From NCBI RefSeq assembly GCF_042679605.1, contig NZ_JBHTMU010000004.1, forward strand, positions 86,148 through 150,147: a stretch of 64,000 bases of DNA, written 5' to 3'. Under the pieces are notes generated by a model, which ran no database searches, was not told the origin of the DNA, and was given only the letters and a program-made list of their open reading frames with translations. The first letter of the stretch is position 1. Every line of letters starts with the position of its first letter. Positions 40,403-48,855 of the stretch are shown here, piece by piece. The stretch comes from Litorisediminicola beolgyonensis (GTDB taxonomy: Bacteria; Pseudomonadota; Alphaproteobacteria; Rhodobacterales; Rhodobacteraceae). The position numbers and the translations under genes were made by a program.

Positions 40403-40777
40403 GCGCGCGGGTCGCCGTCCAGCTTTAAGGAAAGGGGGGGGCGAGGCCGCGGGGATCAACCGGACCTCGCCGGACGCCGCGGGACACTGATGCGACGTCA
40501 TTCCGCGATCCGGCTGCTGCTGCCCGGTCGCGTGTCGACCTTCCTGACGTCCCGCGACCGCTCCGAAAAGAGGCCTTTTCGCATCAAGGACTTGGTCGGC
40601 AAAGCTTTGCCGCGTGGTCACGAAAAGATCGGCCAATCCCTGCCGACAAAGACGGCCCCGAACGATTGCCGCGTCGACCGAGGTTCTGACGCAACAGAAA
40701 CGCCCGCATCACGCTGCGTCAGTATCGGTTTTCCCAAGCGCGCCGGTCCGGCGCACCTGCGCCTGGGAGTTTTCAGA
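40403..40777. other. 375-bp intergenic region with several palindromes
   Basis: Between ycjF and a small membrane protein gene. It holds a perfect 16-bp palindrome CGGCAAAG/CTTTGCCG (40597-40612) and an 8-bp inverted repeat CTGACGCA ... TGCGTCAG with a 21-bp spacer (40686-40722). An open frame from 40490 runs into the downstream gene, but this part looks non-coding. No tRNA or known RNA is recognised. Confidence 0.4.
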
Positions 40778-41101
40778 ATGATCGTCCTTACCGAACTTGA
40801 CCTGCCGCTGATCTGCGAGGCCGTGGGGCTGGTCGGCGTCTCGCTCTATGCCTGCAACTACATCTGCCTGTCGCTCCGCATCCTGAGCAGCGAGTGCATC
40901 CCCTATTTCGTCCTGAACACGATGGCGGCGATCTGCGTCCTCGTCAGCCTGACGCAAAGCTTCAACCTCGCCTCGGCGCTTATCCAGAGCTTCTGGATCG
41001 CCGCCGGGTCGCTCGCCGTCTCGATCCGGATCCGCGACCGCCGCCGGGGCCGCCCGAGGCCCGTGCCGCCCATCTCTGGAACCGCCACAATCGAGCGATA
41101 G
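40778..41101 (+). CDS. Small membrane protein of the CBU_0592 type
   Basis: 107 residues with three hydrophobic segments (LICEAVGLVGVSLYACNYIC, YFVLNTMAAICVLVSLTQSF, ALIQSFWIAAGSLAVSIRI) and a basic Arg/Pro tail. The pattern resembles the CBU_0592 family of small membrane proteins of unknown function. The ATG at 40778 is used; the frame could begin as far up as 40490. Confidence 0.6.
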   Translation: MIVLTELDLPLICEAVGLVGVSLYACNYICLSLRILSSECIPYFVLNTMAAICVLVSLTQSFNLASALIQSFWIAAGSLAVSIRIRDRRRGRPRPVPPISGTATIER

Positions 41102-41304
41102 GCGCGGCCACGCGTCCCGCTCTGGACCATGACCGCGGGCAGGCCTATAAGGCGGATCATGACCCCGGCATTCGCGATCCTCATCCGAATTAGCTGCCCG
41201 GCGTAAGCACCTGCTGCGCCGGGATTTCAGGCGTCCGACCCTTCGCGCCGACACGTATCCAGACCGACCCTGCCCAGATCGACTTTGACCGAGGACGCAG
41301 CCCC

Positions 41305-44300
41305 ATGTGCGCCGAGACCGTGACCGACACGCCCGACTACAAAGACACCCTGAACCTGCCCAAGACCGATTTCCCGATGCGCGCGGGCCTGCCCAAGCGC
41401 GAGCCCGAATGGCTTGCCCGCTGGGCGGAGATCGGCATCTACGACCGCCTGCGCGAGACCGCGGGAGAGCGGCCGCCCTTCACGCTCCATGACGGCCCTC
41501 CCTATGCCAACGGGCATCTGCATATCGGCCACGCGCTCAACAAGACGATCAAGGACATCATCGTGCGCTCGCACCAGATGATGGGCCATGACGCGCGCTA
41601 TATCCCCGGCTGGGACTGCCACGGCCTGCCCATCGAGTGGAAGATCGAAGAGCAGTATCGCAAGAAGGGTCTCGACAAGGACAAGGTCGACACCGTCGAT
41701 TTCCGCCAGGAATGCCGCCGCTTCGCCGAGGGCTGGATCGACATCCAGCGCGAGGAGTTCAAGCGCTTGGGCATCACCGGCTGCTGGGACCGCCCCTACC
41801 TGACGATGGATTACCGCGCCGAGCGGATCATCGCGGAGGAGTTCCAGAAATTCCTGATGACTGGCACGCTCTACCAGGGCTCGAAGCCGGTGATGTGGTC
41901 GCCGATCGAGAAGACCGCGCTGGCCGAGGCCGAGGTCGAGTATCACGACAAGGAAAGCTTCACGATCTGGGTGAAGTTCAAGGTGGCCGAGTTCGCGTTG
42001 CCCGATCTCGACGTCTCGGACGAAGAGGCCGGTGACGAGGAGCGCGAGGCGCTGGCCGAGGCGCAGGCGGAGGCCGCGGCGCGTCTGCAGGGCGCCAAGG
42101 TCGTCATCTGGACGACCACCCCTTGGACCATCCCGTCGAACAAGGCCGTGGTTTACGGAGAGACCATCTCCTACGGCCTCTACGAGGTCACCGACACGCC
42201 CGAGGAATGCTGGGCCGAGCCCGGCGAGCGCTTCATCCTCGCCGACAACCTCGCCGCGCAAACCTTTGCCAAGGCACGCCTTTCCGACGATCAGTGGGCC
42301 CGCGTCGGCGATGTCTCGCAGGCACAGCTTTCCGGCATGAAGCTCGCCCATCCGCTGCGCGGCGCCGAAGGCTCGAACGGCGAATGGGACGATCTGCGCG
42401 ATTTCCGCGCCGCCGATTTCGTCACCGACGACGAGGGCACCGGCTTTGTCCATTGCGCCCCGAGCCACGGCATGGAGGAATACGAGCTCTACCGCGATCT
42501 CGGCATGCTCGATCAGGTCATCACCTACAACGTGATGGATGACGGCTCCTTCCGCGCCGACCTGCCCTTCTTCGGAGGTCATTTCATCCTGTCGCGCAAG
42601 GGCGCCGAGGGCACCGCGAACAAGGCCGTGATCGACAAGCTCGTCGAGGTCGGAGGCCTTCTCGCGCGCGGCAAGATCAAGCACTCCTACCCGCATAGCT
42701 GGCGCTCGAAGGCGCCGGTGATCTACCGCAACACGCCGCAATGGTTCGCCGCCATCGACCGCACAGTCGGTGACGGCCAGGACACCTACGGCACCACCAT
42801 CCGCGAGCGGGCGCTGACCTCCATCGACCAGCTCGTCCAGTGGTGGCCGCGCACGGGCCGGAACCGGCTGTACTCGATGATCGAGAGCCGTCCCGACTGG
42901 GTGCTCTCGCGCCAGCGCGCCTGGGGCGTGCCGCTGACCTGCTTCACCAAGGCCGGCGCGCTGCCGACCGATCCCGATTTCCTGCTCAAGGACGACGCGG
43001 TCAACGCCCGCATCCTCGAAGCCTTCGAGGCCGAGGGCGCGGACGCCTGGTACAAGCCCGGCGCCAAGGAGCGGTTCCTCGGTAACGACTACGATCCCGC
43101 CGAGTGGGACCAGGTCTTCGACATTCTCGACGTCTGGTTCGACAGCGGCTCGACCCATGCCTTCGTCCTGCGCGACCGCGAGGACGGCACCGCCGACGGC
43201 ATCGCCGATGTTTACATGGAGGGCACAGACCAGCATCGCGGCTGGTTCCACTCCTCGATGCTGCAGGCCTGCGGCACGATGGGCCGCGCGCCTTACCGCA
43301 ACGTGGTCACGCATGGCTTCACGCTGGACGAGAAGGGCAACAAGATGTCCAAATCGCTCGGCAATACCGTCGCGCCCGAGGACGTCGTCAAGCAATACGG
43401 CGCCGACATCCTGCGGCTCTGGGTGGCGCAGACCGACTATACCGCCGACCAGCGCATCGGCCCGGAGATCCTGAAGGGCACCGCCGACAGCTACCGCCGC
43501 CTGCGCAACACCATGCGATTCCTCCTGGGCGCCGTGGGCCATTTCTCCGAGGACGACCGCGTCGAGCCCGCCGACATGCCCGAGCTCGAACGCTGGGTGC
43601 TGCACCGTCTGGCCGAGCTCGATGAACGCGTGCGCAAGGGCTATGCGGAGTTCGATTTCCAGGGCGTCTTCCGCGCGCTCTTCGACTTCGCGACGGTGGA
43701 GCTCTCGGCCTTCTATTTCGACATCCGCAAGGATGCGCTCTACTGCGATGGCGATACCCCGCGCCGCCGGGCGGCCCGGACGGTCATGGACATCCTGTTC
43801 CACCGCCTGACCACCTGGCTCGCGCCGATCCTCGTCTTCACCATGGAAGAGGTCTGGCTGGAGCGGTTCCCGGGCGAGACGAGCTCGGTGCATCTCCAGG
43901 ACCTGCCCGAGACACCGGCCGAGTGGCGCGACGACGCGCTCGCTGCGAAATGGGCCCGCGTCCGCCGGGCCCGCCGTGTCGTGACGGCGGCGCTCGAGGT
44001 GCAGCGCGCCGACAAGGTGATCGGGGCGAGCCTCGAGGCCGCGCCCATCGTCTACGTCACCGATCCCGAGACCCGCGCGGCGCTCGAGAGCGTGGCCTTC
44101 GACGATCTCTGCATCACGTCGGCCGTGACCCTGACCGGCGATCCGGCCCCGGAGGACGCCTTCCGGATGCCCGAGGTCGAGGGCGTCGCGGTGGCCTTCG
44201 CCAAGGCCGCGGGCGAGAAATGCCAGCGCTGCTGGAAGATCCTGCCCGATGTCGGCACGCATGCGCATCCCGAAACCTGCGCCCGCTGCGACGCGGCGCT

Positions 44301-44307
44301 CGACTGA
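41305..44307 (+). CDS. ileS: Isoleucine--tRNA ligase
   Basis: 1000 residues. HIGH motif in DGPPYANGHLHIGHALNK (near residue 66-83), the editing domain in the middle (TTPWTIPSNKAVV), KMSKS motif DEKGNKMSKSLGN and a C-terminal zinc finger CQRCWK...CARCD. It charges tRNA-Ile and edits valine. There is no T-box. Start ATG 41305 in CCCCATGTGC; the region upstream shows no better start. Two palindromic hairpins lie between it and dnaX. Confidence 0.97.
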   Translation: MCAETVTDTPDYKDTLNLPKTDFPMRAGLPKREPEWLARWAEIGIYDRLRETAGERPPFTLHDGPPYANGHLHIGHALNKTIKDIIVRSHQMMGHDARYIPGWDCHGLPIEWKIEEQYRKKGLDKDKVDTVDFRQECRRFAEGWIDIQREEFKRLGITGCWDRPYLTMDYRAERIIAEEFQKFLMTGTLYQGSKPVMWSPIEKTALAEAEVEYHDKESFTIWVKFKVAEFALPDLDVSDEEAGDEEREALAEAQAEAAARLQGAKVVIWTTTPWTIPSNKAVVYGETISYGLYEVTDTPEECWAEPGERFILADNLAAQTFAKARLSDDQWARVGDVSQAQLSGMKLAHPLRGAEGSNGEWDDLRDFRAADFVTDDEGTGFVHCAPSHGMEEYELYRDLGMLDQVITYNVMDDGSFRADLPFFGGHFILSRKGAEGTANKAVIDKLVEVGGLLARGKIKHSYPHSWRSKAPVIYRNTPQWFAAIDRTVGDGQDTYGTTIRERALTSIDQLVQWWPRTGRNRLYSMIESRPDWVLSRQRAWGVPLTCFTKAGALPTDPDFLLKDDAVNARILEAFEAEGADAWYKPGAKERFLGNDYDPAEWDQVFDILDVWFDSGSTHAFVLRDREDGTADGIADVYMEGTDQHRGWFHSSMLQACGTMGRAPYRNVVTHGFTLDEKGNKMSKSLGNTVAPEDVVKQYGADILRLWVAQTDYTADQRIGPEILKGTADSYRRLRNTMRFLLGAVGHFSEDDRVEPADMPELERWVLHRLAELDERVRKGYAEFDFQGVFRALFDFATVELSAFYFDIRKDALYCDGDTPRRRAARTVMDILFHRLTTWLAPILVFTMEEVWLERFPGETSSVHLQDLPETPAEWRDDALAAKWARVRRARRVVTAALEVQRADKVIGASLEAAPIVYVTDPETRAALESVAFDDLCITSAVTLTGDPAPEDAFRMPEVEGVAVAFAKAAGEKCQRCWKILPDVGTHAHPETCARCDAALD

Positions 44308-44319
44308 TGCACGGACCTG

Positions 44320-44349
44320 CCGCCAGAATTTTACCTAAAATTCTGGCGG
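44320..44349. repeat. Palindromic hairpin element, copy 1 (before dnaX)
   Basis: CCGCCAGAATTTT, loop ACCT, AAAATTCTGGCGG: a perfect 13-bp stem, 12 bp after the ileS stop. The same core returns at 44399-44426 with a compensated base pair. No T-run follows, so it is not a simple terminator. Confidence 0.75.
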
Positions 44350-44398
44350 TGGCTGATCCTGGTCCTTCTCACACGGCCAGACCGCGCGTCTCGCGGGT

Positions 44399-44426
44399 CA
44401 CCAGAATTTTACCTAAAATTCTGGTG
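44399..44426. repeat. Palindromic hairpin element, copy 2 (before dnaX)
   Basis: CACCAGAATTTT, loop ACCT, AAAATTCTGGTG: a perfect 12-bp stem. Compared with copy 1, CGCC/GGCG becomes CACC/GGTG, a compensatory change that keeps the pairing. It ends 47 bp before the dnaX start. Confidence 0.75.
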
Positions 44427-44473
44427 GCGGCGCGCTCTGGACATACACCCCGAGACGCGGGAGCATCGCGGTC

Positions 44474-46237
44474 ATGAGCGAGCACGACAGCCCCAAGCCC
44501 TACCAGGTCCTGGCGCGGAAATACCGCCCCGAAACCTTTGCCGATCTCGTCGGCCAGGACGCGATGGTGCGCACGCTGAAAAACGCCTTCGCCGCCGACC
44601 GAATCGCGCAGGCCTTCATCATGACCGGCATCCGCGGCACTGGGAAGACCACCACCGCCCGGATCATCGCCAAGGGCCTGAACTGCATCGGTCCCGACGG
44701 CCAGGGCGGCCCGACCACCGATCCCTGCGGCGTGTGCGAGCCCTGCCGCGCGATCATGGAAGGCCGCCATGTCGACGTGCTCGAGATGGACGCGGCCTCG
44801 AACACATCCGTCAACGATATCCGCGAGATCATCGACAGCGTGCGCTACCGCGCCGCCTCGGCGCGCTACAAGATCTACATCATCGACGAGGTGCACATGC
44901 TCAGCACCTCGGCCTTCAACGCGCTCCTGAAGACGCTCGAGGAACCGCCCGAGCATGTGAAGTTCATCTTCGCCACCACCGAGATCCGCAAGGTGCCGGT
45001 CACCGTGCTCTCGCGCTGCCAGCGCTTCGACCTGCGCCGAATCGAGCCCGAGGTGATGATCGCGCTCCTGCGCCGCATCGCCGGGGCCGAGGGCGCCGAG
45101 ATCACCGATGACGCATTGGCGCTCATCACCCGCGCCGCCGAGGGCTCGGCCCGCGACGCGACCTCGCTTCTCGACCAGGCGATCAGCCACGGTGCGGGCG
45201 AGACCGGGGCCGAGCAGGTGCGCGCCATGCTCGGCCTCGCCGATCGCGGGCGGGTGCTCGACCTCTTCGAGAAGATCATGCGCGGCGATGCCGCGGGCGC
45301 CCTGACCGAGCTCTCCGCACAATATGCCGATGGCGCCGATCCGCTGGCGGTGCTGCGCGATCTCGCCGAGATCACCCATTGGATCAGCGTGGTGAAGATC
45401 ACGCCCGATGCCGCCGAGGATCCGACGATCTCGCCCGACGAGCGCGCCCGCGGACAGGCCTTCGCGCAGGAACTCGGCATGCGCCCGCTGACGCGGCTCT
45501 GGCAGATGCTCCTGAAGGCGCTCGACGAGGTGGCGCAGGCGCCGAACGCGATGATGGCCGCCGAGATGGCGGTGATCCGGATGACGCATGTCTCCGAACT
45601 GCCCTCGCCCGAGGAGCTCTTGCGGAAATTGCAGGAAACGCCTCCCCCCGCCCCGGGCCCGGGCGGTCCCGGCGGCGGGCTGGCGCAAGGCGGTGGCGCG
45701 ACCTCCATGACCGAGGCGCGCGGCATGCCCCAGGCGACCCATTCCGGTCCCTCGGGCCCCTCGGCCAGCCTCGCGCCCGCGCGCGCGGCCGAGACCGCGC
45801 TGGGGCGCTACCCGACCTTCGAGCACGTGATCGAACTCATCCGCGCCAATCGCGACGTCAAGCTCCTGGTCGAGGTCGAAGGCGGTGTCCGTCTCGCCGC
45901 CTACCAGCCCGGCCGGATCGAGTTCACGCCCGCCGAGGGCGCGCCCGCCGATCTTGCCCAGCGTCTCGGCGCGGCGCTCCAGCGCTGGACCGGCAACCGC
46001 TGGGCGGTCATCCTGGTCAACGGTGCCGAGACCACCACGATCACCGAGCGCCGCGACGCCGCCGCGCTTGCGCTGCGCGGCGAGGCCGAGGCGCATCCGC
46101 TGGTGAAGGCCGCGCTCCTGGCCTTCCCGAGTGCCAAGATCGAGAAGATCACTAGCGCCGAGGACGAGGCCCGCGACGCCCAGGCCGAGGCCCTGCCCGA
46201 GGTCGAGGACGAGTGGGACCCGTTCGAGGAGGAGTGA
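44474..46237 (+). CDS. dnaX: DNA polymerase III subunit gamma/tau
   Basis: 587 residues. AAA+ ATPase with Walker A TGIRGTGKTTTARI, the four-Cys zinc module (LNC...DPCGVCEPC), Walker B KIYIIDEVHMLSTSAFN and the SRC motif VLSRCQRFDLRR. Domain III and a Pro/Gly-rich linker (PPAPGPGGPGGG) are followed by a tau-type C-terminus ending WDPFEEE. It is the clamp-loader core of the replisome. I see no A-rich slippery site for a gamma frameshift product. It is followed by ybaB and recR in the standard order. Confidence 0.97.
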   Translation: MSEHDSPKPYQVLARKYRPETFADLVGQDAMVRTLKNAFAADRIAQAFIMTGIRGTGKTTTARIIAKGLNCIGPDGQGGPTTDPCGVCEPCRAIMEGRHVDVLEMDAASNTSVNDIREIIDSVRYRAASARYKIYIIDEVHMLSTSAFNALLKTLEEPPEHVKFIFATTEIRKVPVTVLSRCQRFDLRRIEPEVMIALLRRIAGAEGAEITDDALALITRAAEGSARDATSLLDQAISHGAGETGAEQVRAMLGLADRGRVLDLFEKIMRGDAAGALTELSAQYADGADPLAVLRDLAEITHWISVVKITPDAAEDPTISPDERARGQAFAQELGMRPLTRLWQMLLKALDEVAQAPNAMMAAEMAVIRMTHVSELPSPEELLRKLQETPPPAPGPGGPGGGLAQGGGATSMTEARGMPQATHSGPSGPSASLAPARAAETALGRYPTFEHVIELIRANRDVKLLVEVEGGVRLAAYQPGRIEFTPAEGAPADLAQRLGAALQRWTGNRWAVILVNGAETTTITERRDAAALALRGEAEAHPLVKAALLAFPSAKIEKITSAEDEARDAQAEALPEVEDEWDPFEEE

Positions 46238-46295
46238 GCGGCGCGCCAACACGCGCGCGCCGGCACCTGGTGAAGCGCTCGGCCCCCACCGGCGC

Positions 46296-46339
46296 CGATT
46301 TCCGAACCGGAAATCGCGCGGGTTCCGGTTCGGAACCCG
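46296..46339. repeat. Twin-hairpin palindromic element, copy 2
   Basis: Hairpin a: CGATTTCCG, loop AAC, CGGAAATCG (46296-46316); CG; hairpin b: CGGGTTCCG, loop GTT, CGGAACCCG (46319-46339). It has the same 9-3-9/2/9-3-9 plan as 25591-25634 with different but still paired bases at stem positions 3-4. It lies between dnaX and ybaB. Confidence 0.8.
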
Positions 46340-46403
46340 GCAGCCCTTGTTCCACCGCCCGCGCCCCCGTATCTCAGAGGAAAGAGATGACAGGAGAGAC
46401 GAG

Positions 46404-46748
46404 ATGCTCAAGGGACTAGGCGGGCTTGGCGACATGGCCAAGATGATGAAGGCCGCGCAGGAGATGCAGACCAAGATGGCGCAGCTCCAGGAAGACATGC
46501 ATGCGATCATCGTCGAGGGCGAGGCCGGCGCGGGCTTGGTGAAGGCCACCTGCACCGCCAAGGGCGAGCTGAAGACGCTCGACATCGACCCCTCGATCTT
46601 CAACGGCGACGACAAGGAGGTCGTCGAGGACCTGATCCTGGCCGCGATCAAGGACGCCCAGCTCAAGGCGCAGGAGCGCTCCAAGCAGGAGGTCTCGAAG
46701 CTCGCCGAGAGCATGGGCCTGCCCGCGGACATGAACCTGCCCTTCTGA
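46404..46748 (+). CDS. ybaB: YbaB/EbfC family nucleoid-associated protein
   Basis: 114 residues, with the YbaB start LGDMAKMMKAAQEMQTKMAQ (dimer helix) and GELKTLDIDPSIFNGDDKEV. It binds DNA and is thought to support nucleoid structure and repair. ATG 46404 with CAGGAGAGACGAG. It lies between dnaX and recR, as in most bacteria. Confidence 0.95.
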   Translation: MLKGLGGLGDMAKMMKAAQEMQTKMAQLQEDMHAIIVEGEAGAGLVKATCTAKGELKTLDIDPSIFNGDDKEVVEDLILAAIKDAQLKAQERSKQEVSKLAESMGLPADMNLPF

Positions 46749-46755
46749 CCCGGCA

Positions 46756-47349
46756 GTGTCCGAGCGGTCCGACATCGACGCGCTGATCGAGCTGATGGCC
46801 CGGCTTCCGGGCCTCGGCCCCCGCTCGGCGCGTCGCGCGGTCCTGCACATGATCCGCAAGCGCGGGCTGATCCTCAACCCGCTCTCGGAGCTCATGGCCA
46901 CCGTCGCCGCCACCGCGCGGGAATGCCTCAACTGCGGCAATATCGGCACCTCGGACATCTGCGCCATCTGCGCCGACGAGCGCCGGTCCAACGGCATTCT
47001 CTGCGTCGTCGAGGACGTGGCCGATCTCTGGGCGATGGAACGCGCGGGCGTCTTCAAGGGCCGCTACCACGTGCTGGGCGGCACGCTCTCGGCGCTCGAC
47101 AATATCGGCCCCGAAGAGCTGGGCCTGCCGCGGCTTCGCGACCGGGTGCCCTCCGAGGAGATCACCGAGGTCATCCTCGCGCTCAACGCCACCATCGACG
47201 GGCAGACCACGGCGCATTACATCGCCGATCTCCTCGAAGGCCAGGTGACGCTCACCTCGCTGGCCCAGGGCGTGCCCATTGGCGGCGAGCTCGATTACCT
47301 CGACGACGGCACGATCACCGCGGCGCTGAACGCCCGCAAGGCGATCTGA
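46756..47349 (+). CDS. recR: Recombination protein RecR
   Basis: 197 residues. The helix-hairpin-helix LPGLGPRSARRAVLHMI, the zinc finger Cys57/60/69/72 (CLNCGNIGTSDICAIC) and the Toprim domain (ILCVVEDVADLWAMERAGVF, VLGGTLSALDNIGPEEL) are in order. It works with RecO/RecF in gap repair. It starts with GTG 7 bp after the ybaB stop. Confidence 0.97.
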   Translation: MSERSDIDALIELMARLPGLGPRSARRAVLHMIRKRGLILNPLSELMATVAATARECLNCGNIGTSDICAICADERRSNGILCVVEDVADLWAMERAGVFKGRYHVLGGTLSALDNIGPEELGLPRLRDRVPSEEITEVILALNATIDGQTTAHYIADLLEGQVTLTSLAQGVPIGGELDYLDDGTITAALNARKAI

Positions 47350-47396
47350 CCGGCCCAACGCGGAAAAGCACGTGCGGCGGCGCGCCCGAGCGCCTA

Positions 47397-47430
47397 GGCT
47401 CCATGCCATTCTCGCGAATGAATTGGAGCC
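47397..47430 (+). promoter_or_regulatory. Hairpin that hides the ribosome site of the DUF805 gene
   Basis: GGCTCCA (47397-47403) pairs with TGGAGCC (47424-47430), and inside ATTC pairs with GAAT. The 3' arm contains GGAG, the Shine-Dalgarno sequence 8 bp before the ATG at 47437. This suggests translational control, perhaps by temperature or a bound ligand. Confidence 0.45.
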
Positions 47431-47436
47431 GTTACG

Positions 47437-47805
47437 ATGACGTCCCTGACCAATGCCTTTCAGCACGGGCTGAGCCACTACGCCAGTTTCGCAAGCCGCA
47501 CGGACCGCGCCACCTTCTGGTGGTACGTGCTGGCCGTCTTCCTGATCATCGTGATCACCAACGTCATCGACGGGCTGGTCTTCGGCTGGGCCCCGGAGGC
47601 CGGCGAGCCGATCTCCTTCCTCGTCGCGCTTGCCCTGATCCTGCCCAACATCGCCATCGGGGCGCGGAGGCTGCACGATACCGGCCGATCCGGCTGGTGG
47701 CTCCTGCTCTGCTTGATCCCGGTGATCGGGACGCTGGTGCTGATCTGGTTCTACATCCAGAAGGGCGAGCCCGGGCCGAACGCCTATGGCGACGCGCCGC
47801 GCTAG
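47437..47805 (+). CDS. DUF805 membrane protein
   Basis: 122 residues: FASRTDRATFWWYVLAVFLI, then helices WYVLAVFLIIVITNVIDGLV and ISFLVALALILPNIAIGAR, the DUF805 motif RRLHDTGRSGWWLLLCLIPV and a final NAYGDAPR. Three to four membrane helices. Function unknown. It stands alone after recR and has a hairpin over its ribosome site. Confidence 0.9.
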   Translation: MTSLTNAFQHGLSHYASFASRTDRATFWWYVLAVFLIIVITNVIDGLVFGWAPEAGEPISFLVALALILPNIAIGARRLHDTGRSGWWLLLCLIPVIGTLVLIWFYIQKGEPGPNAYGDAPR

Positions 47806-47890
47806 GCGCGCCTCTCACGGACCGGCACCGGTCGCGACGGGACTGCGCCCGCCAAGGGACCAACCGCAGCCACCCTAAGATGCCCGAAAC

Positions 47891-47916
47891 GAAAGAACCC
47901 GCGCCGGGGCGCGGGT
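47891..47916 (-). terminator. Terminator of the trcR gene
   Basis: On the minus strand ACCCGCGCC/GGCGCGGGT forms a strong hairpin followed by TCTTTC, 29 bp after the trcR stop codon. Confidence 0.7.
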
Positions 47917-47944
47917 CCTGCTGGTCCGAAGACGGAGCGGTTGA

Positions 47945-48715
47945 TCAGCGGCGCGGATCGTCGCTGTCATCGTCCTCGTCATCATCACCCTCGGGCAGGT
48001 TGAAGAACGAATCCGCATCCGCGTAGTTCTTGTCGTCGCGCGGATCCTCGTCGTCGCTGTCATCGCGCGGATCGGAGAGCGAGAAGGTCTCGAGCCCCTC
48101 GATCGCCGAGGGCAGGCGCGGTTCGGGATCCATGCCGAGCGATTGCTCGGTCGACACCAGCTTGCGGCGCTCGTCGTCGTTCATCACCGCGTCGGACTTC
48201 TTCGAGGCCTTGGCCACCGCCGCGTCCAGCTCGGACTGCTTGCAGAGCCCCAGCGCGACCGGGTCGATGGGCTGGATGTTCGCGATGTTCCAATGCGTGC
48301 GCTCGCGGATCGCCTGGATCGTCGGCTTGGTGGTGCCGACGAGCTTGCCGATCTGGCCGTCCGACAGTTCGGGATGGAACTTCACCAGCCACAGGATGGC
48401 GGCCGGACGGTCCTGGCGCTTGGAGAGCGGCGTGTAACGCGGACCGCGGCGCTTTTCCTCGTCCCGGGCGGCCGGGTTGAACTTGAGCTTGAGCTTGTAG
48501 AGGACGTCTTTCTCGCCCTTGTCGATCTCGCCCTGCTCGAGCTGGTTGTTGGCCACGGGGTCGAAGCCTTTCACACCGGCGGCCACATCGCCATCGGCGA
48601 TGCCCTGCACCTCGAGCTCGTGCATCTCGGTGAAATCGGCGATCTGCTTGAAGGTCAGCGTGGTGTTGTCGACCAGCCAGACAGCGGTCGCCTTGGGATG
48701 CAGGAGCTTTGCCAT
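47945..48715 (-). CDS. trcR: Cell-cycle transcriptional regulator TrcR (DUF1013)
   Basis: 256 residues. The N-terminal part AKLLHPKATAVWLVDNTTL then FKQIADFTEMHELEVQGIAD is the DUF1013 signature; a helix-turn-helix-like block LSDGQIGKLVGTTKPTIQAI lies near residue 117. The C-terminal 50 residues are very acidic (DDSDDEDPRDD, GDDDEDDDSDD). The family is confined to alphaproteobacteria and has been named TrcR after work on cell-cycle transcription. The acidic tail may contact RNA polymerase; that is inference. Confidence 0.88.
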   Translation of the reverse strand: MAKLLHPKATAVWLVDNTTLTFKQIADFTEMHELEVQGIADGDVAAGVKGFDPVANNQLEQGEIDKGEKDVLYKLKLKFNPAARDEEKRRGPRYTPLSKRQDRPAAILWLVKFHPELSDGQIGKLVGTTKPTIQAIRERTHWNIANIQPIDPVALGLCKQSELDAAVAKASKKSDAVMNDDERRKLVSTEQSLGMDPEPRLPSAIEGLETFSLSDPRDDSDDEDPRDDKNYADADSFFNLPEGDDDEDDDSDDPRR

Positions 48716-48855
48716 CGTCTTTCTCCTCGTCGAATAATATCTACCTCGGCCCCGGGCTCTGGGCCGCGGGAGGATCCGGGAGGTCCGGACCGGGTTGCCG
48801 TTGTCGGGAAACTTGGCGGGCTTATAGTCGCTGCAGGTGACGGAGGAAAGTGGAA

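Noticed and set aside
40490..40777. N-terminal extension of the small membrane protein
   Set aside because: The extension is basic with no conserved character, and palindromes in it suit a regulatory region better.
41227..44268. 1013-codon frame opposite ileS
   Set aside because: Antisense by-product of biased third positions; IleS is complete on the other strand.
44474..46237. Programmed frameshift in dnaX
   Set aside because: No A-run slippery site with a downstream stem was found; a single tau-like product is expected.
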